Shown: positions 38,867 to 50,617, counted from the stretch's first letter. The stretch is DNA of 64,000 nucleotides from Salvia splendens (GCF_004379255.2 NC_056032.1:28679322-28743321), one strand, 5' to 3'. The notes: generated from the sequence alone by a model not told the origin. Translations and numbers: made by a program.

Positions 38867-40455
38867 TGAAGGGCTGACTAGCTACGATCTGGTAGTAGTG
38901 TGGTTTCACACGGAGTAAGCAAGTGTGCACAGAGAAAACTAATGCAAGTGCTCGGTCAAGACACCCCGCTCCTTAAATCCACTAGATCACCAGGTCCAGG
39001 AACTCAAGAGAACACAGAGTGTTTTTGTCGTTGGACACACTCGACTCCCCTTCAAAAATAAATCCCTCAACCCGAATACTATAAATTAGCATAGGGAAGC
39101 GGGGTCGATCCCACAAAGATGGATTCGTGAAGTAGTGCTTAGAGACTCTGGAAACAAGCGGCTGCTACCACGCAAAAGGGTTGAGAATTTTAACTACCTC
39201 TAGATCTAGGCACGAAATGTAAATGCTAGACCTAAGACATAGAAAATGTAATAGAATCAGACTTCAACACTGAGAGACACATTTTACTTCCTAGATTAAG
39301 TAAACGACTAACTAACTAAGACTAGACAAGGAAAATAAAACAGTGACTCCAAATACAGCAAGTACGGCTAAAGCTGCAAATAACAAACTCATGCTCCAAC
39401 TAACAACAACATGCAATTTCCTAACCGATTCAAGCACGCAAATGGAGAAAACAGAGCATATATCTAGATTCAAACAGAATATAAAGATTTGGATGCCGGA
39501 AACTTGCTATGAACCGGAAATACATCAGATCTACGTAAACTAGGCGAAATGAAATGAAAACACGTAAACTAGGCATAAAATTAAATAAATCTTGCTCAGA
39601 TTCACGTCGGGTGCTTAATCCACTCCGGATCCAAGCGATCCGAACCCAACAACAGACACAATCGACTCCATAACTCCGGTTTTCACAGATCTGCTCCGAT
39701 CAACTCCGAATTCAAACAATCACAGACAACTCCACAACACCAGCGAACTCAACCCTCCGATTCATCCACAAACAGACTTCGATCACCCAGATCCAACCAC
39801 AAACCTGCATAAATTCAGAAAACAACTACGAAACGCACCCAACTCGAACAATCTAACTCCAAAATTCTGAAAATCAACATAACAGACGTAACAGAAAATC
39901 AAACTTGTATTAAAATAAGAGAATATTCGGCAAAAGCAAACAGAGGTCCGTGCTTCGAACAGCGAAGCTCGGCAAAATCAGCAAAGTATGAAAGCGGAAA
40001 TTAAATTGTTTCTTCGCCCCCACCGAAGGACAGTGTTACAACCCAATCGAAAATATATGAAAGCTCAAAGTAAACCCCAGTGCATGACCCCCCCTGAATC
40101 TCCCCACAAAAAAACCCAATGTGTGTGAAAAGTGAACTAAGCTACAGGCTGTTAGCGAGGCCTCCAATCGAGAAGGTCCCTCCAGCGTGCATGCTTCTGC
40201 CTTTTATAGACGCGGACATAGCCTACTAGAGTCTTCATAGAAATCTCTATTCTACCCTTTAACTCCGAGGCTTCCTCCGTCAAGCAATTTTCCGCATAAT
40301 GTCCACTCATTCGCCTATTTCCTAGGTCCACAGAACTGTCCTCCTCCTTTCCTGGACCTGGCGAAAATCTTCACACACCTGGCTTAAAACGTGCGTTAGA
40401 CCCGGAAATTTTACGAATTAAAACCCTAGACCTATGCATGAAATTAGCCTTATCA
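38867..40455 (-). mobile_element. Solo LTR of an Athila-like element, TSD GACAC
   Basis: The 1589-bp insert is flanked by GACAC at 38862-38866 and 40456-40460. On the minus strand it opens TGATAAGGCTAATTTCATGC and has TATAAAAGG at about 40196-40204. It resembles the D LTR in layout, including ATCCCACAAAGAT near 39112. Removing it restores the R LTR (TTTGAGTGACACATTCTGTG). Confidence 0.88.
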
Positions 40456-41165
40456 GACACATTCTGTGATGAATTAATATAATTTGTTACATAATCGTGA
40501 GAGGAGGTTGGCGAGTTAGATCCACTTAATGGTCACTACAATTAGCTTCCTTTTAAACGACACTGTTAATTTAGAGTGAGGACTTTTCAAGGGTCTTAGG
40601 AGCTTTTAGGAGTTACGTATTTAGGATTGACAACCCTAATGTTTGTAACCAACGTTTGCATCGTATGAGCATAAACTAGGTGACTCGTTCTATGCACGGT
40701 TCCATGCTTGTCCTCAAGTATGAAAGACAAGAAAAAGAAATAAGGCGAATTTCTATGCACGGTTCCCAAGAACGACTCTACAGACAAAATACTAACACAA
40801 AAACAGACTCCTAAACCTAGACAACTACAGACTCAGAAAAGAAAAGAACACACAAAGAACACAAAACACAACAAATAAGCATGCACTAGTTTCAACTTTT
40901 AGGCGACTGTCCCCACAAGCTTAAGTTCTCTCTGATCGTCTACTGTTTTCAAATCCTACTTCTTCCTTCGTCTACCTAAACGGCCCGTCAGTTTGTCAAG
41001 AAACCTATGGATTTCCTAGCGGTTAGGTTCGCTCGATCACTCATTCCTTACCAGGGATGTTAGGATCAAAACGCTCCAAAGTTAAAGTTACACCACTGAT
41101 GCGTTGGGTTATGAGAGTTTCTCCTTTCTATCATCTCCTTTTTCCCTTTCCTTTTTTTTTTATTC

Positions 41166-41286
41166 CTGGGTCAGGTAATTTTTTACTTCCTGCCCTTAGG
41201 TAGTTAACCGTCTTTTTCTTTTCCTTTTCCCAATTTTCCCCTGGACTTCGTCCAGCTTATACCACCAGTTCCTGGACTTCGTCCAG
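41166..41286 (-). repeat. Stem-loop cluster, element A tail
   Basis: CTGGAC-TTC-GTCCAG, a perfect six-pair stem with a three-base loop, occurs at 41241-41255 and 41272-41286, each followed by CTTATACC. The TTC loop is shared with the doublet in element D (GTGGC-TTC-GCCAC). At 41166-41196 the complement of GGGCAGGAA...ACCTGACCC matches the triple repeat of element C. Confidence 0.75.
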
Positions 41287-41660
41287 CTTATACCTCCATA
41301 ACCCATTTTTTCTCCTTTATACTCTACTCCCTAAGCATCAAGTGGTTTCCCATTTTTCACATGTTAGCTCAAAGCGTTTAGGCTTATAACTCACTTTATA
41401 GTAGGGCTGCACAACTAGGTTATCTAAGGCATTTTCCATCGTCCTTACTTCATTCAGACCGCTTTTAGTTTAATAAGGAAAAAGGCATCAAAGTTGACGT
41501 GCATCCTTTCTTCAATTGCTCTTACTAAGGGAATTTTTGCCTTATTGTATCCACTAGCTCATGCAACACGCAACACACAGAAATAAAAAAAAACTAAAGA
41601 CTCTAAGACTCTCATTCACAGAAAAAGAAAAACAAAACAAAACAAATACTGCACCTATTC

Positions 41661-41675
41661 CCTCCCCCTCCCACT
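41661..41675 (-). other. Internal polypurine tract, element A
   Basis: Minus strand AAGTGGGAGGGGGAGG, preceded by GCTTGGGGACAAGCTTGAG. Equivalent to 10892-10904 in D and 19728-19740 in C. Confidence 0.6.
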
Positions 41676-41784
41676 TTACTCAAGCTTGTCCCCAAGCTAT
41701 CCTAGTGAAGGGGGGAAATAGGGAAGTATAAACAACACAAAACAGACCACAAAACAAACAAACAACATTCTAAAAACAAACAAA

Positions 41785-41907
41785 CTTCCCACACTTAGAC
41801 CGTACACCGAGCTAAGTGGGAGAAAGCTCAACAACCAAAACCAAACATGCAAAAACAGCACAACCCCTTCTCACACTTAGACCAAAGATTGGGCTAAGTG
41901 TGGGAAG
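41785..41907 (-). other. Two ACTTAG-family stem-loops, element A tail
   Basis: The copy at 41867-41907 is the best in the window: CTTCTCACACTTAG pairs with CTAAGTGTGGGAAG over 14 pairs (one G-T), then the conserved A-G mismatch, then inner arms CCAA/TTGG around loop AGA. The copy at 41785-41822 keeps CACTTAG/CTAAGTG but its inner part does not pair cleanly. Confidence 0.75.
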
Positions 41908-42006
41908 GTGCAACACAAAGATACAGAACGAAGCATGCTGGCACAAATAATCAAAAACAGAAAGCAATAAAAGATGAAAAGTAAAAGTTACTTGGGTTGG
42001 GGGAAA

Positions 42007-42457
42007 TCAATTCGGGGTCTGGCCCCCTCGGGAGCCAGACTTGGGCGGCACGGCCTGTTGGGTTACTTTAGCTTTCTTTCTTTCCAGCGACTCCGGCTTC
42101 TCTGTCATCTCTTCTGTCTGTCTGGGTACGGTCTTCTTCAAGGTCACGGGTCTAGTGGAAGACGGGGTGGTTAGAGGCTTGGTGGCTTGTGGCGGCTTCT
42201 GGATAGATAGATTTCCTGGACCTAGCGCCTTGGATCCGCCACTAGGTCCATGAAGTGACTTTGGCGCGTCCGGGAATTTATCGCGCAACCACTTCATCGT
42301 TGTCATCATTACAGAGACAACCTCTCCCATCCTATCAGCGTGCCTCGACGACGCTGCCACCAGATCAGTGATGCACCCCTTGAAGGCCAAGACCTCCTCT
42401 CTGCTCATCCCGATCTCTCTTTTCATCTTGTCTACCTCCGTTCTCATTCCGGCGACC
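42007..42457 (-). pseudogene. C-terminal part of the ATHILA ORF-1-like ORF of element A
   Basis: The frame runs from the solo LTR junction at 42457 to a stop at 42007. It starts with coiled-coil-like sequence (MRTEVDKMKREIGMSREEV) and ends in a basic P/T/K-rich tail (PKSGSRGGQTPN). The upstream part of the same ORF lies at 59751-61891 and the 26 bp at 45898-45923 belong between them. The frame stays in register across both insertions if one TSD copy is ignored at each. Confidence 0.75.
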
Positions 42458-45400
42458 TGTAACATCCCAAACTTTTGTGACTCTTCTTATATGTTATTTG
42501 AATTTTTTTTGAATTCTTGGAATTATGAAACTTTTGTTTCTATGTGATTAAGTGTTTTGCGTGAAATAAATTGTCGTGGTTAATGTGGAATGATGAGCTT
42601 GAGATTTTATATTTGTTTCCAATGCGGGGAAATAATTAATAGGATCATGCATTTTTCCTTTTTCGAGTCAATTCATTGAAAGTTTCGGCCCTCCCTAATT
42701 ATTGAGATAATATTTCATTTCGTGGATTTAATTAATTGTTTTGGGACATTTATCCAAATGAAATCCAAACCAAAAGATCCCTAAATTGCACTACATGAAA
42801 TTCGAACTCCATTCTTTTATCCTTGGGAGTTTGGAAAATTTCCTATTTAAAAATAGGAGAATGAATTATTCTTTTTCCTTTGATTTAATTGGTGCATTAT
42901 TGACCCCCTTCTTTTGAATTTAACCCAATTAAATCATGTTATAATTTATTTCTTCACCCGAAATAAATAGAGAGTGAGGATATTTCCTTGGCTATTTGAG
43001 CCTAGTAATTTTCGGCCCCTCCAATAAATTTTGGAGGATAAATTTATTGTTTCCTATTTTGTGGACTCCCTTTTTATTCAATTAAATACCATTGTAATAC
43101 CTATGTTCAATTAATTGGGGATGTGAATATTTTCTTTTATTCTTCATCTATTGCCACACGCCCCTTATGCCTTATTTTTCCTTGTGGGAATTTATTTACT
43201 TTATCTATTTTATGGGAGCCTTTTTCCTATAAAGAAATTACCAAATTTAATCCTATTCTAGTTAATTGAGGATTTAAATAATTCCCTTGTACAACTTCCC
43301 TTATATTTTCGGCCCCTACCTCATATTTCCTACTTGGAGATTTAATTTATTTTGTTCCCTTGTTTATGGAATATTCATTGTTTTTATTTCCTAAATTGCG
43401 GATTTATTTCTCTCCAAGTAAATATCAAATAATTCCTTGTTTAAATTCAGCCATAATTTTCAAAAATTAAGCCTTGTATAATTGTGGAATTTTTATTTAT
43501 TAGCCTATATTTTATTCCTCCATAATTAATTAATTAATTAATTCATGGACTTAAACCTAGACTATAAATACCACCCTCTCCCTCTCTCCCTCTCACACGT
43601 TTTTTTCCCCTCCTCTCCACTCTTTCTCTCCAAAAATCCTCCATCAAATCCTTGTTCTTGCATCCATTGAAGTTTATTTTCAAGAATCTCTAACGAATCA
43701 CATCGTTTCTTGGTTCTACCGATTCGTTTTGTCAAAGAAGGTATATTGGCTTCACTTTTCCTCATTCTTTTCATTTGAACCATGTTCTTGAATCCTACAT
43801 GCATTTAGTGGGTGTAGGAATCGTAGATCGCAAATTTAATCGGGGGGAAAAGTGAGTTTGCTTGGAAACTTTGATAAATATGCGTTTTCAATTGATTTGT
43901 GTGAAGTTTGATTTGAATCTTTGGTGAATGATGTAAGTTTATGTGCAAACATGTTTAAGAGAGTCTTCTCAAGCATGATTGTGTGTTATAAGCATGAGAA
44001 TTGTTGTTTGGATGATTGAGAAGGAAACCCTAATTTAGAAATTTTGTGTCTGTTATCTGTGATGTTCGACCAGTAGCTTCTGATGAGTAATTGACCTATC
44101 AAACGGCCGAATTTTTATATGAAAATTTTACTGAGTACATTTCAAGGTGATTTATGTGTCTCGTGTAAATGTCAGCCCGTTTTGTGGAAAAATGAAATTT
44201 TGAAAAATGTTTGAAATCGACTGCGCAATTCGGCCAGAAACGTGTGTTCTCGACCAGAAAGTTTCGTTTTCTATTTGACTGACCAAATGACCTCCGATTG
44301 ATGTGATTCTTGAACTATATGAAAACTTGAAGTGTCTTCTGAGTTGTATTAAAATTTTAGTCTTTTTGGGCATTGGATGAATTTATGGTGAAGTTTTCAA
44401 ATAAACTACGCAGTGCTGTCAGAAATTTTATGTTCCGACCAGAGAGTTTATTATGTGATAGGACTGACTAAATGACGTGATTTCAGTGTGAAAATTTTCA
44501 TGGATGAACTTGAATGTGTCCTCTGTAATGTGGCCAAAATTTAGCTTATTTTGAGGTCGGGTGAATTTATAGTGATTTTTACAAAACGGTCGCGCAGTTC
44601 TGCCAGTTTTCTGCCTTGTTAAAATGACACCTAGTTTCAAGTTTAAAAGTATTATATGATGCACGTATGTCCAAGGAACGTGTTTAAATGTTGAAATCAC
44701 TTGTGATAAGTTGGAATGTGTTACGTGTGTCTTTACACCTTTGTGACGTATGTTGGGTTGGGGAATTTGAGAGAAAACGATAGGACATGCATAGTAAAAT
44801 ATTGTTGTGGAAGGCTGACTTGTGTTGTCGTTGACAAGGGTGTTGTGTACTCGTGAACTCGAGGATCGAGAGTTGCTATAAGTTGGGTTGTGAATTTGCT
44901 AAGCGATCGAGGTGAGTTTTCTTTTCAAACCTCTTTACTTTTCCGAAAATTATTATGTGGCGATATAAGAGTGGTTTAACTGTTATGTCATGCCATGTTG
45001 TTTTTATTATGAGATTGTGTGCCTGATGCCTAGTTCGTATGAGTTCACTCCGTTAGGCTATATGGCTGTGTTGTGAAACGAATTCGGGTCTGAGTAGGGC
45101 CGTAAACCCTATCAGGCTGTGTACACTGGTGGGATCGTGAGCCGTCCTTGCAAGTCGGCCGGTCTCGTGGGCGAATAGTGTGGCCACACTTTCGTCGCAC
45201 TGTGATGTGATTGATGGATTGATGTGAAAAGTGGGGAGATAAATTGTCTGGCCAGACTTGAATTTTTGTGTTTCTCGTGATATTTCTTACTATATAAAAC
45301 TCGAGATCACTGGTATGGATTACATAACTTATTAAAATATTTTCGGCATGAGCCCATTGAGTACAACAAGTACTCAGCCCTGCATATTATTTTTCCTTAT

Positions 45401-45897
45401 GTGCAGGTTGAGCGGAATGTTGCGGTGGATGTTGAGCTGGCTTAAGTACTTAGGATGCGTTGTGTCTCCATACATAGGCGTTATCCTTGACTCTCCTTAA
45501 ACCTTATTTTTCCGCTGCTATAATTTGAACTATGTCTCAAGACCTTAATCTTTTCTTTGTGTTTTGTGTTTGAACATGCATGGTGGTGGTAGGTTTTAAA
45601 CAAATATTTACGTTGCCTTTTTAAAATGGTATTCTCCGAGATTTAAGTTAAATGTTGTTTTGCTTTATTTATTAATTGTTGTTTTACTTAAGTCAAATTC
45701 TTTCCGTTGTCTTTTTTTTTTACAAGTATTTTTGCCTTAAGTCTTCTCAAAAAAAAATTTTATAACCGTAAACTCCTTAAACTAAGTTGTTTTTTTTCTT
45801 TCTTTAAGTTAATTATGTTGTTCCTTTAAATTGTTATCCATGCATGTCGGTCACGATCGCCGTGTCTGTGGTGCCCCGTGTATGGGCGGTCGTGACA
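42458..45897 (+). mobile_element. Solo LTR of family L, copy 2, TSD CGACC
   Basis: The 3440-bp insert starts TGTAACATCCCAAACTTTTG and ends GGGCGGTCGTGACA. CGACC flanks it at 42453-42457 and 45898-45902. It carries the conserved family block at 45021-45200 and the CTATGTGCAGGTTGAG-type motif (TTATGTGCAGGTTGAGCGG near 45400). It interrupts the extra ORF of element A on the opposite strand. Confidence 0.88.
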
Positions 45898-46842
45898 CGA
45901 CCTCTTTCCGTACTCTCTCAATCTGTAACACCCGTACTTTTAAGTACTAAACTAAAGTATGTCATGGGATAATTAATAAAATTTTATTAATTATGCTATG
46001 CCTCTCGCTAAATGTGCTTTGGAAAGTAGTATGGTATTTATGTGACGATGTGACTTTGGGACGTTTTTAGTTAATTATGAAACTTTGGGAGACATGTTGA
46101 AGGTCTCGTTGAAATAATGATGACGATATTGCTATACTTGGCATGATTGAATGAGATGGTGGAGATGGATTTTATATACTTGGCGCGTTTAAATCAAGGA
46201 TCGGTGGAGGAATTAATATTTGGAACAACACCAAATATTAATTGTTATGTTGGGCGATTTTAATCTTTGTTGGAAACGAGACGACGAAATTAATTAAAGT
46301 TTCCCGTGAACTTTAATTAATAGAAAGGAATGCGAGAATGTAAAGTATATACACTAGGGCTTGTCAAATAAAATTGGAGTCCAAATGTTTATATAAAAAT
46401 GGCTTTGGGCCATGACAATCAAAAAGTCCAACAAATAAATAATTACACAAATTTGGGCTTTACAATTTAATGAGCCCAAACAATTTAAATAAAGTGTGGG
46501 AGATGTCTTTGAGCCCAATTCATTTTAAAAAAAATCATCTTCTTTTTCTTTCTTCCTTCTCGGCCGATACTTCCCCATGGAGACTCTCCATGTTTCAACT
46601 ACTTCACCTTTCATCTCCCTCCATTAATTCTACAAAATCAAGAGTCTACCAAATTAAAACTTATGGTCAGTTATCTTTCCCCTACCATTTCACTTCAACA
46701 TTTCAAGCAAAAAAAAAAGAAAGAACAGTGAGAGAGAGAGCCGAGAGAGAAGAGAGTAGGAGAACTTGTTTCAAATTCTTACAATTCACGGTAATGCTCT
46801 ATCATCTTTCCTTTTTTCCAATTTGATTACAACCAAGGACTC

Positions 46843-47437
46843 TGATGGATCCGCGAATTTCTGATGTTAGTAAATGCTGGTAGAGAAAGAAGACTACGAC
46901 ACAGAGAATTTACGTGGTTCGATTTACTGAAGTAAATCTACGTCCACGGGAAGAAGGGAGGGCAAGATTGTATTGCTTGATCTGGGATTACAGCTTACAA
47001 CACAGACTTGCTATATGATATTCTATCTCTAGAGAGCTTAACCTTCTACCTGATCTAAGTTCTATTTGTACCTTGAACTAGGATCGTGGTTTGCAGCCCC
47101 ACTAACAAGATCGTGGGTGAGCAATAACTGCTCAATAACTGCTTCGTACCACTAAATAGATCGTGGGTATAGTGGAGGTCGTGGAGGCCTTTCATGAGTC
47201 CACTAACTCCTAGTTCGGTCGAATGCTGAGACCGAACTGCTGGACTTTACCGATCAGCTCTTGCCGATCTGAGAGGAGAGCTTGACTGGTCGGCTTTTAC
47301 CGAGCTGTAGGCTGAGTCCGAACTCTTTGGTCGTGCCGAACTCTTTGGTGCCGAACAGATACTCTTTCTTGGGCTCTGGGCTGATGGGCCGTCACTGTTA
47401 TTGGGCTTGCCATTAGGGTTTAGTTCGTACCCCATCA
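46843..47437 (-). repeat. 3' LTR of element E
   Basis: Begins TGATGGATCCGCGAATTTCT and ends TTCGTACCCCATCA on the plus strand, 595 bp. No difference from 57033-57627 on a side-by-side read. Confidence 0.95.
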
Positions 47438-47453
47438 CTACCCCCCCGAAAAG
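47438..47453 (-). other. Polypurine tract of element E
   Basis: Minus strand CTTTTCGGGGGGGTAG, directly against the 3' LTR. Confidence 0.85.
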
Positions 47454-47517
47454 CGAAGTGAATCACTTCGGCGAGGTGAGTCACTTCGGCATTCTGGATA
47501 ACGGTAAGGGGGGAGGC

Positions 47518-47637
47518 TGACGTCAGGGGACGTGCCTTGCATTAAATGCGACAGTAAAATCCGGCCGTTGAATCCTGAAAAGGTGGGATTCGAAACGGTG
47601 CGACGATTTTGAAATCTTCGCCGAATCTGATAAATAC
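47518..47637 (+). promoter_or_regulatory. Candidate promoter of the antisense gene in element E
   Basis: A perfect TGACGTCA palindrome (47518-47525), a bZIP-type site, is followed by a second ACGT core (GACGTG, about 47529-47534) and a TATA-like ATAAATAC at 47630-47637. The ATG of the antisense gene is 126 bp further on. TCACTTCGGC is repeated twice just upstream (about 47464 and 47480). The arrangement points away from the element's own LTR transcription. Confidence 0.45.
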
Positions 47638-47762
47638 CTCCTTTCTTCATCATTGAAGCACTTTTGCGACTGCTTCTTCTGCACTCTCTCTTTTTTGCGA
47701 AAATTCTCTCTCCGCTTTCAAGAATTTCTTCAGACTTTCTTCACCTTCAAAAAGTAAGAAAA

Positions 47763-49625
47763 ATGTCTTCTTCTTCTTCTTCGGAGTCGGGTAGCGGTAG
47801 GAGAGGCGGTAAGGGGTCTTCTGGCCGGAAAGAGTCCGGTGAGAAGACCGTAGAGTATTTCCATAGTATTTTGAGTAAGGATACTGTGATATCCCTACCC
47901 GAAAAATACTTTTTTCCTGGGGGGAAGGCGGTGGTACCTGACGGTGATCATAGGGCTGACTCCCCGCCGGAGGGTTACGCCACCGTGTACGAGGCCTGCT
48001 TAGAATGCGGGCTTCGTTTCCCCCTCCCTTCTGCCTTTATAGATTTACTAGATTTTTTTCAGCTTCCTTTAGGCCAGGTGACTCCGAACTCTTGGAGGCA
48101 CTTGTCGGCCTTCGCTGCCGAACTCCGTAAGTTAGGGAGGGATTTGTCTTTGAAGGCGATCCTTAAATTCTTTCAATTTAAGAGGAAGGGGTCTTGGTTT
48201 TACTTGATCCCTGTACAGCCCTTTAGGGCCTTTTGTAAAACGAAGTGGCCGAAGTGGCAAAACCGCTTCTTCTACTATGATAGGACCGCGGCTCCTAGTT
48301 TTCCCTGGAGAGGGCCGAAGTCCGTTATCCGTCATCCTCGGCCTGAACCGTTGGACGAGCTCGATGGCGAGCTCAACAAGATTCCCATAGTTAGGAAACA
48401 ATACACGGAGTCTGAGCTCGTCAAGGGCGACGTCGTGTTCGACATCTCGTCTTCGGACGAAGAGGCCGAGGGTGAGGATTTCTCTTTATCTTTATGCTCT
48501 ACTGCTTTAACGAAGAAAACTAATCTGGCTTTCTTGCTTTTTGGCAGTGTACATGTTGAATAAGGCTATCCGAAAGTCCTCCGAGCTTGTGGAGCCGGAG
48601 AGGCAGAGAGCCCCTCGCTCGGCGTCTGAAGCCGAGAAGAATCCGAAGAGGCAAAAAACCTCTTCTTCGGATCCGAAAGAGCCGGAGCCGTGTTCGGCTA
48701 AAGGGAAGGGGAAATTTCATGAGTCCCCAAGAGTGCCGGGGAAAGACCTGGTCATCTCCGAGGTGGTTGCAGACATCCCGGAACACGTCCCTGAGCCTTT
48801 TCAATGGCCGACGAATTTTGTGGAGGTAAGCTTTCTGACTTGGCTTCTTTTCCACATTTTTTGATGGCCATTGTGTTGAGTTTTTTCCTTGCTCATCTTC
48901 AGAGAGCCAAGCTCGTCTCCGTGGAGCTCTCCAAAGCATCCCACGACTACGAGGAGATGCAGAAGGAGTTGCATCTTGCTCGTAGTCTGGCCGAACAGGC
49001 TGAGGCCAAATTTGAGAGGGCCCGAGCTGCTAGGATCTCGGCTCAGGATGAAGCCCGGTCAGCCAAAAACCAGCTCATCATCCTGCAAGAGCAGACGAAG
49101 CACCGGGAGGCTCAGAAGGAGGCTGCCGCCGTGGCTGCCCAGGGGGAGGCTCTCCGTGTTTACACGGAGAAACTCTTTTTGAGCAGCCAGTTCTCGGCCT
49201 TTGTCGGTAGTCTGGTAAGGCTAATTACCGATAAGGGCGAGCAGGGGGCCGACGTCGTGCTGCCTCTGTACAGCCGAGAGATAGCAGCTCGGCTTCAGAA
49301 TCTGCCGCTCCTTGAGGAGCTCGCTTCATCCTCGGTCCTGCTTTCTGCAGACCGAGTCCGGAGTTGTCGAGCTGATCGGGACGAGAACCTGGAGGCTATC
49401 TTTGCCTCCGTGGGACCCGTTTCACCCGCTTCGACTTACAACGGAGAGGGTGAGGCCGAGCCGCTGGAGCGGGAGGCCGAAGTCGAGCGGGCCGGGCATC
49501 CGGAGAAGGAAGCCGATCAGGAGGCGGAGGCGAGGCCGGCAGGATGCGAGGCCGAGGCTGAGGTAGCTCAGGAGAAAGAAGCTGAAACAGACCGAGGAGC
49601 CGGAGACGAAGCTGGCGGAGTATGA
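47763..49625 (+). CDS. Antisense gene of element E, three exons, 569 aa
   Basis: Exons 47763-48471, 48548-48825 and 48903-49625 join in frame at GT-AG introns of 76 and 77 bp (donors GTGAGG and GTAAGC). The ATG at 47763 opens a serine run, MSSSSSSESGSGRRGGKG. A globular region follows in exon 1 (YATVYEACLECGLRFPLPSA, LLDFFQLPLGQVTPNSWRHL, FYLIPVQPFRAFCKTKWPKW), of the kind annotated in plants as a putative gypsy-type transposon domain. Exon 2 is basic and P/K-rich; exon 3 is a long coiled coil ending in E/A-rich repeats. Such antisense ORFs are known in Tat elements; their role is unknown. Each intron keeps the frame open or nearly so, so alternative forms are possible. Confidence 0.7.
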
Positions 49626-49828
49626 TTTCGTCTCCCTTCTCTTAGTCTAGTTTCTTCCTTGTAAAATGGCCTTGAAGCCCTCCTAGTGTAAAAAAATTTT
49701 CCTTGTGAATGAAAAATTCTCTACACTTGTCTTCGTATAGCTTTTCGTACTCGCCTTTATTCCTGTTGTATTTTACTATCTGCTCGGTACAGCTGCCGAA
49801 CTAATATAGCTGCTTTGTACTCAAGGAG

Positions 49829-50617
49829 ATGGAGATACTTCACTGGAAACGGCTGTACTCTTCGGCTTTAGACGAAGCTGAGAAAAGAGCTATAGCTGAT
49901 CAGACGAAGAATGACGAGCTTCTGGCTCGTTTAGTGAAGCTGGAGGCCGATAATAAGGACTTAGAGTCCGATAAGAAGGATCTGGAGGCCGAGCTGAATA
50001 CGACCATTGCTGAGAGGACTGCGTACGAGGATTACATCCGTGTGCGCGGGGGAGTGACCATATCAGATGTTCAGAGTCGAGTTGACGAACTGTGGGAGGA
50101 ATATCATGTACTCCGGAGGAACAATGCGCTGGAGAGCTCGGCTTGCCAACAAGTTGTGAAATCATTGCGGCGCTGGGCTTCTCGGTACGACATCATTCTT
50201 TCCCGGCGTCCCTCAATCGGGAGATTCCTTAGGCATTTCCCGCCAACAGATGCTCGCACTCCAGATCAAGCCTCGGGTTCCCTTGTTCAAAATCCTACTC
50301 CCAGTCAACAACGAACTCCGGAACAGCCGGAAACGTCAAGACGAGAACGGGCTCAGGAGCAACCGGAATCGTCAAGACAGGGACGGACTGAAATTCGCCG
50401 AGGAGTTGTGACTATGAGCGAGCAAGATCAGCAGATGCTTATTGCAGAGACTCTTCATCGCCGAGGGGTTAGAGCTTCTGGGGCTCGCGGAAGAGGTGTT
50501 GGGTCGAGGATAGCATCTCGTCGACCTGCTTATTCTTCATCTGCTCGGAACAACCGAACTCGGCTTCCAGAGGATTTTGCAGATAGGTGGCTTAACTTTA
50601 GCAACCGCGGACAGTAG
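49829..50617 (+). CDS. Second antisense ORF of element E, coiled-coil protein, 262 aa
   Basis: ATG at 49829 opens MEILHWKRLYSSALDEAEKR. Residues 15-70 form a heptad-rich coiled coil (LVKLEADNKDLESDKKDLEA). The middle has RVDELWEEYHVLRRN and SLRRWASRYDIILSRRPSIG, and the end is Q/R/S/P-rich with an RGRGVGSRIASRR patch. It follows the previous gene after 203 bp and may be a separate gene or a further exon with an unseen splice. No family recognised. Confidence 0.55.
   Translation: MEILHWKRLYSSALDEAEKRAIADQTKNDELLARLVKLEADNKDLESDKKDLEAELNTTIAERTAYEDYIRVRGGVTISDVQSRVDELWEEYHVLRRNNALESSACQQVVKSLRRWASRYDIILSRRPSIGRFLRHFPPTDARTPDQASGSLVQNPTPSQQRTPEQPETSRRERAQEQPESSRQGRTEIRRGVVTMSEQDQQMLIAETLHRRGVRASGARGRGVGSRIASRRPAYSSSARNNRTRLPEDFADRWLNFSNRGQ

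Larger units (their letters stand above)
37998..40692 (+). mobile_element. R-family LTR in plus orientation, split by a solo LTR and truncated on the right
   Basis: Opens TGATACGCTCGGATTTTGCA at 37998 and continues as an R LTR in the opposite orientation to the other copies. Pieces are 37998-38866 and 40461-40692. The right end (GTGACTCGTTCTAT) joins abruptly to the tail of element A. Its GC-richer middle (38270-38470) is specific to this copy. Confidence 0.7.
40694..42006 (-). mobile_element. Non-coding tail of element A
   Basis: In minus-strand order: two ACTTAG stem-loops (41907-41785), the polypurine tract (41675-41661), a pair of CTGGAC stem-loops (41286-41241), one GGGCAGG stem-loop (41196-41166) and CTTGAGGACAAGCATGG (about 40703-40719). 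The LTR expected next is missing; an R-family LTR abuts instead. CTATGCACGGTTCC occurs twice (about 40691 and 40755), which may mark the rearrangement. No ORF. Confidence 0.7.

Noticed and set aside
47247..47438. A 63-codon minus-strand frame repeated at 57437-57694
   Set aside because: It is LTR sequence present in both LTR copies of element E, with no coding signature.
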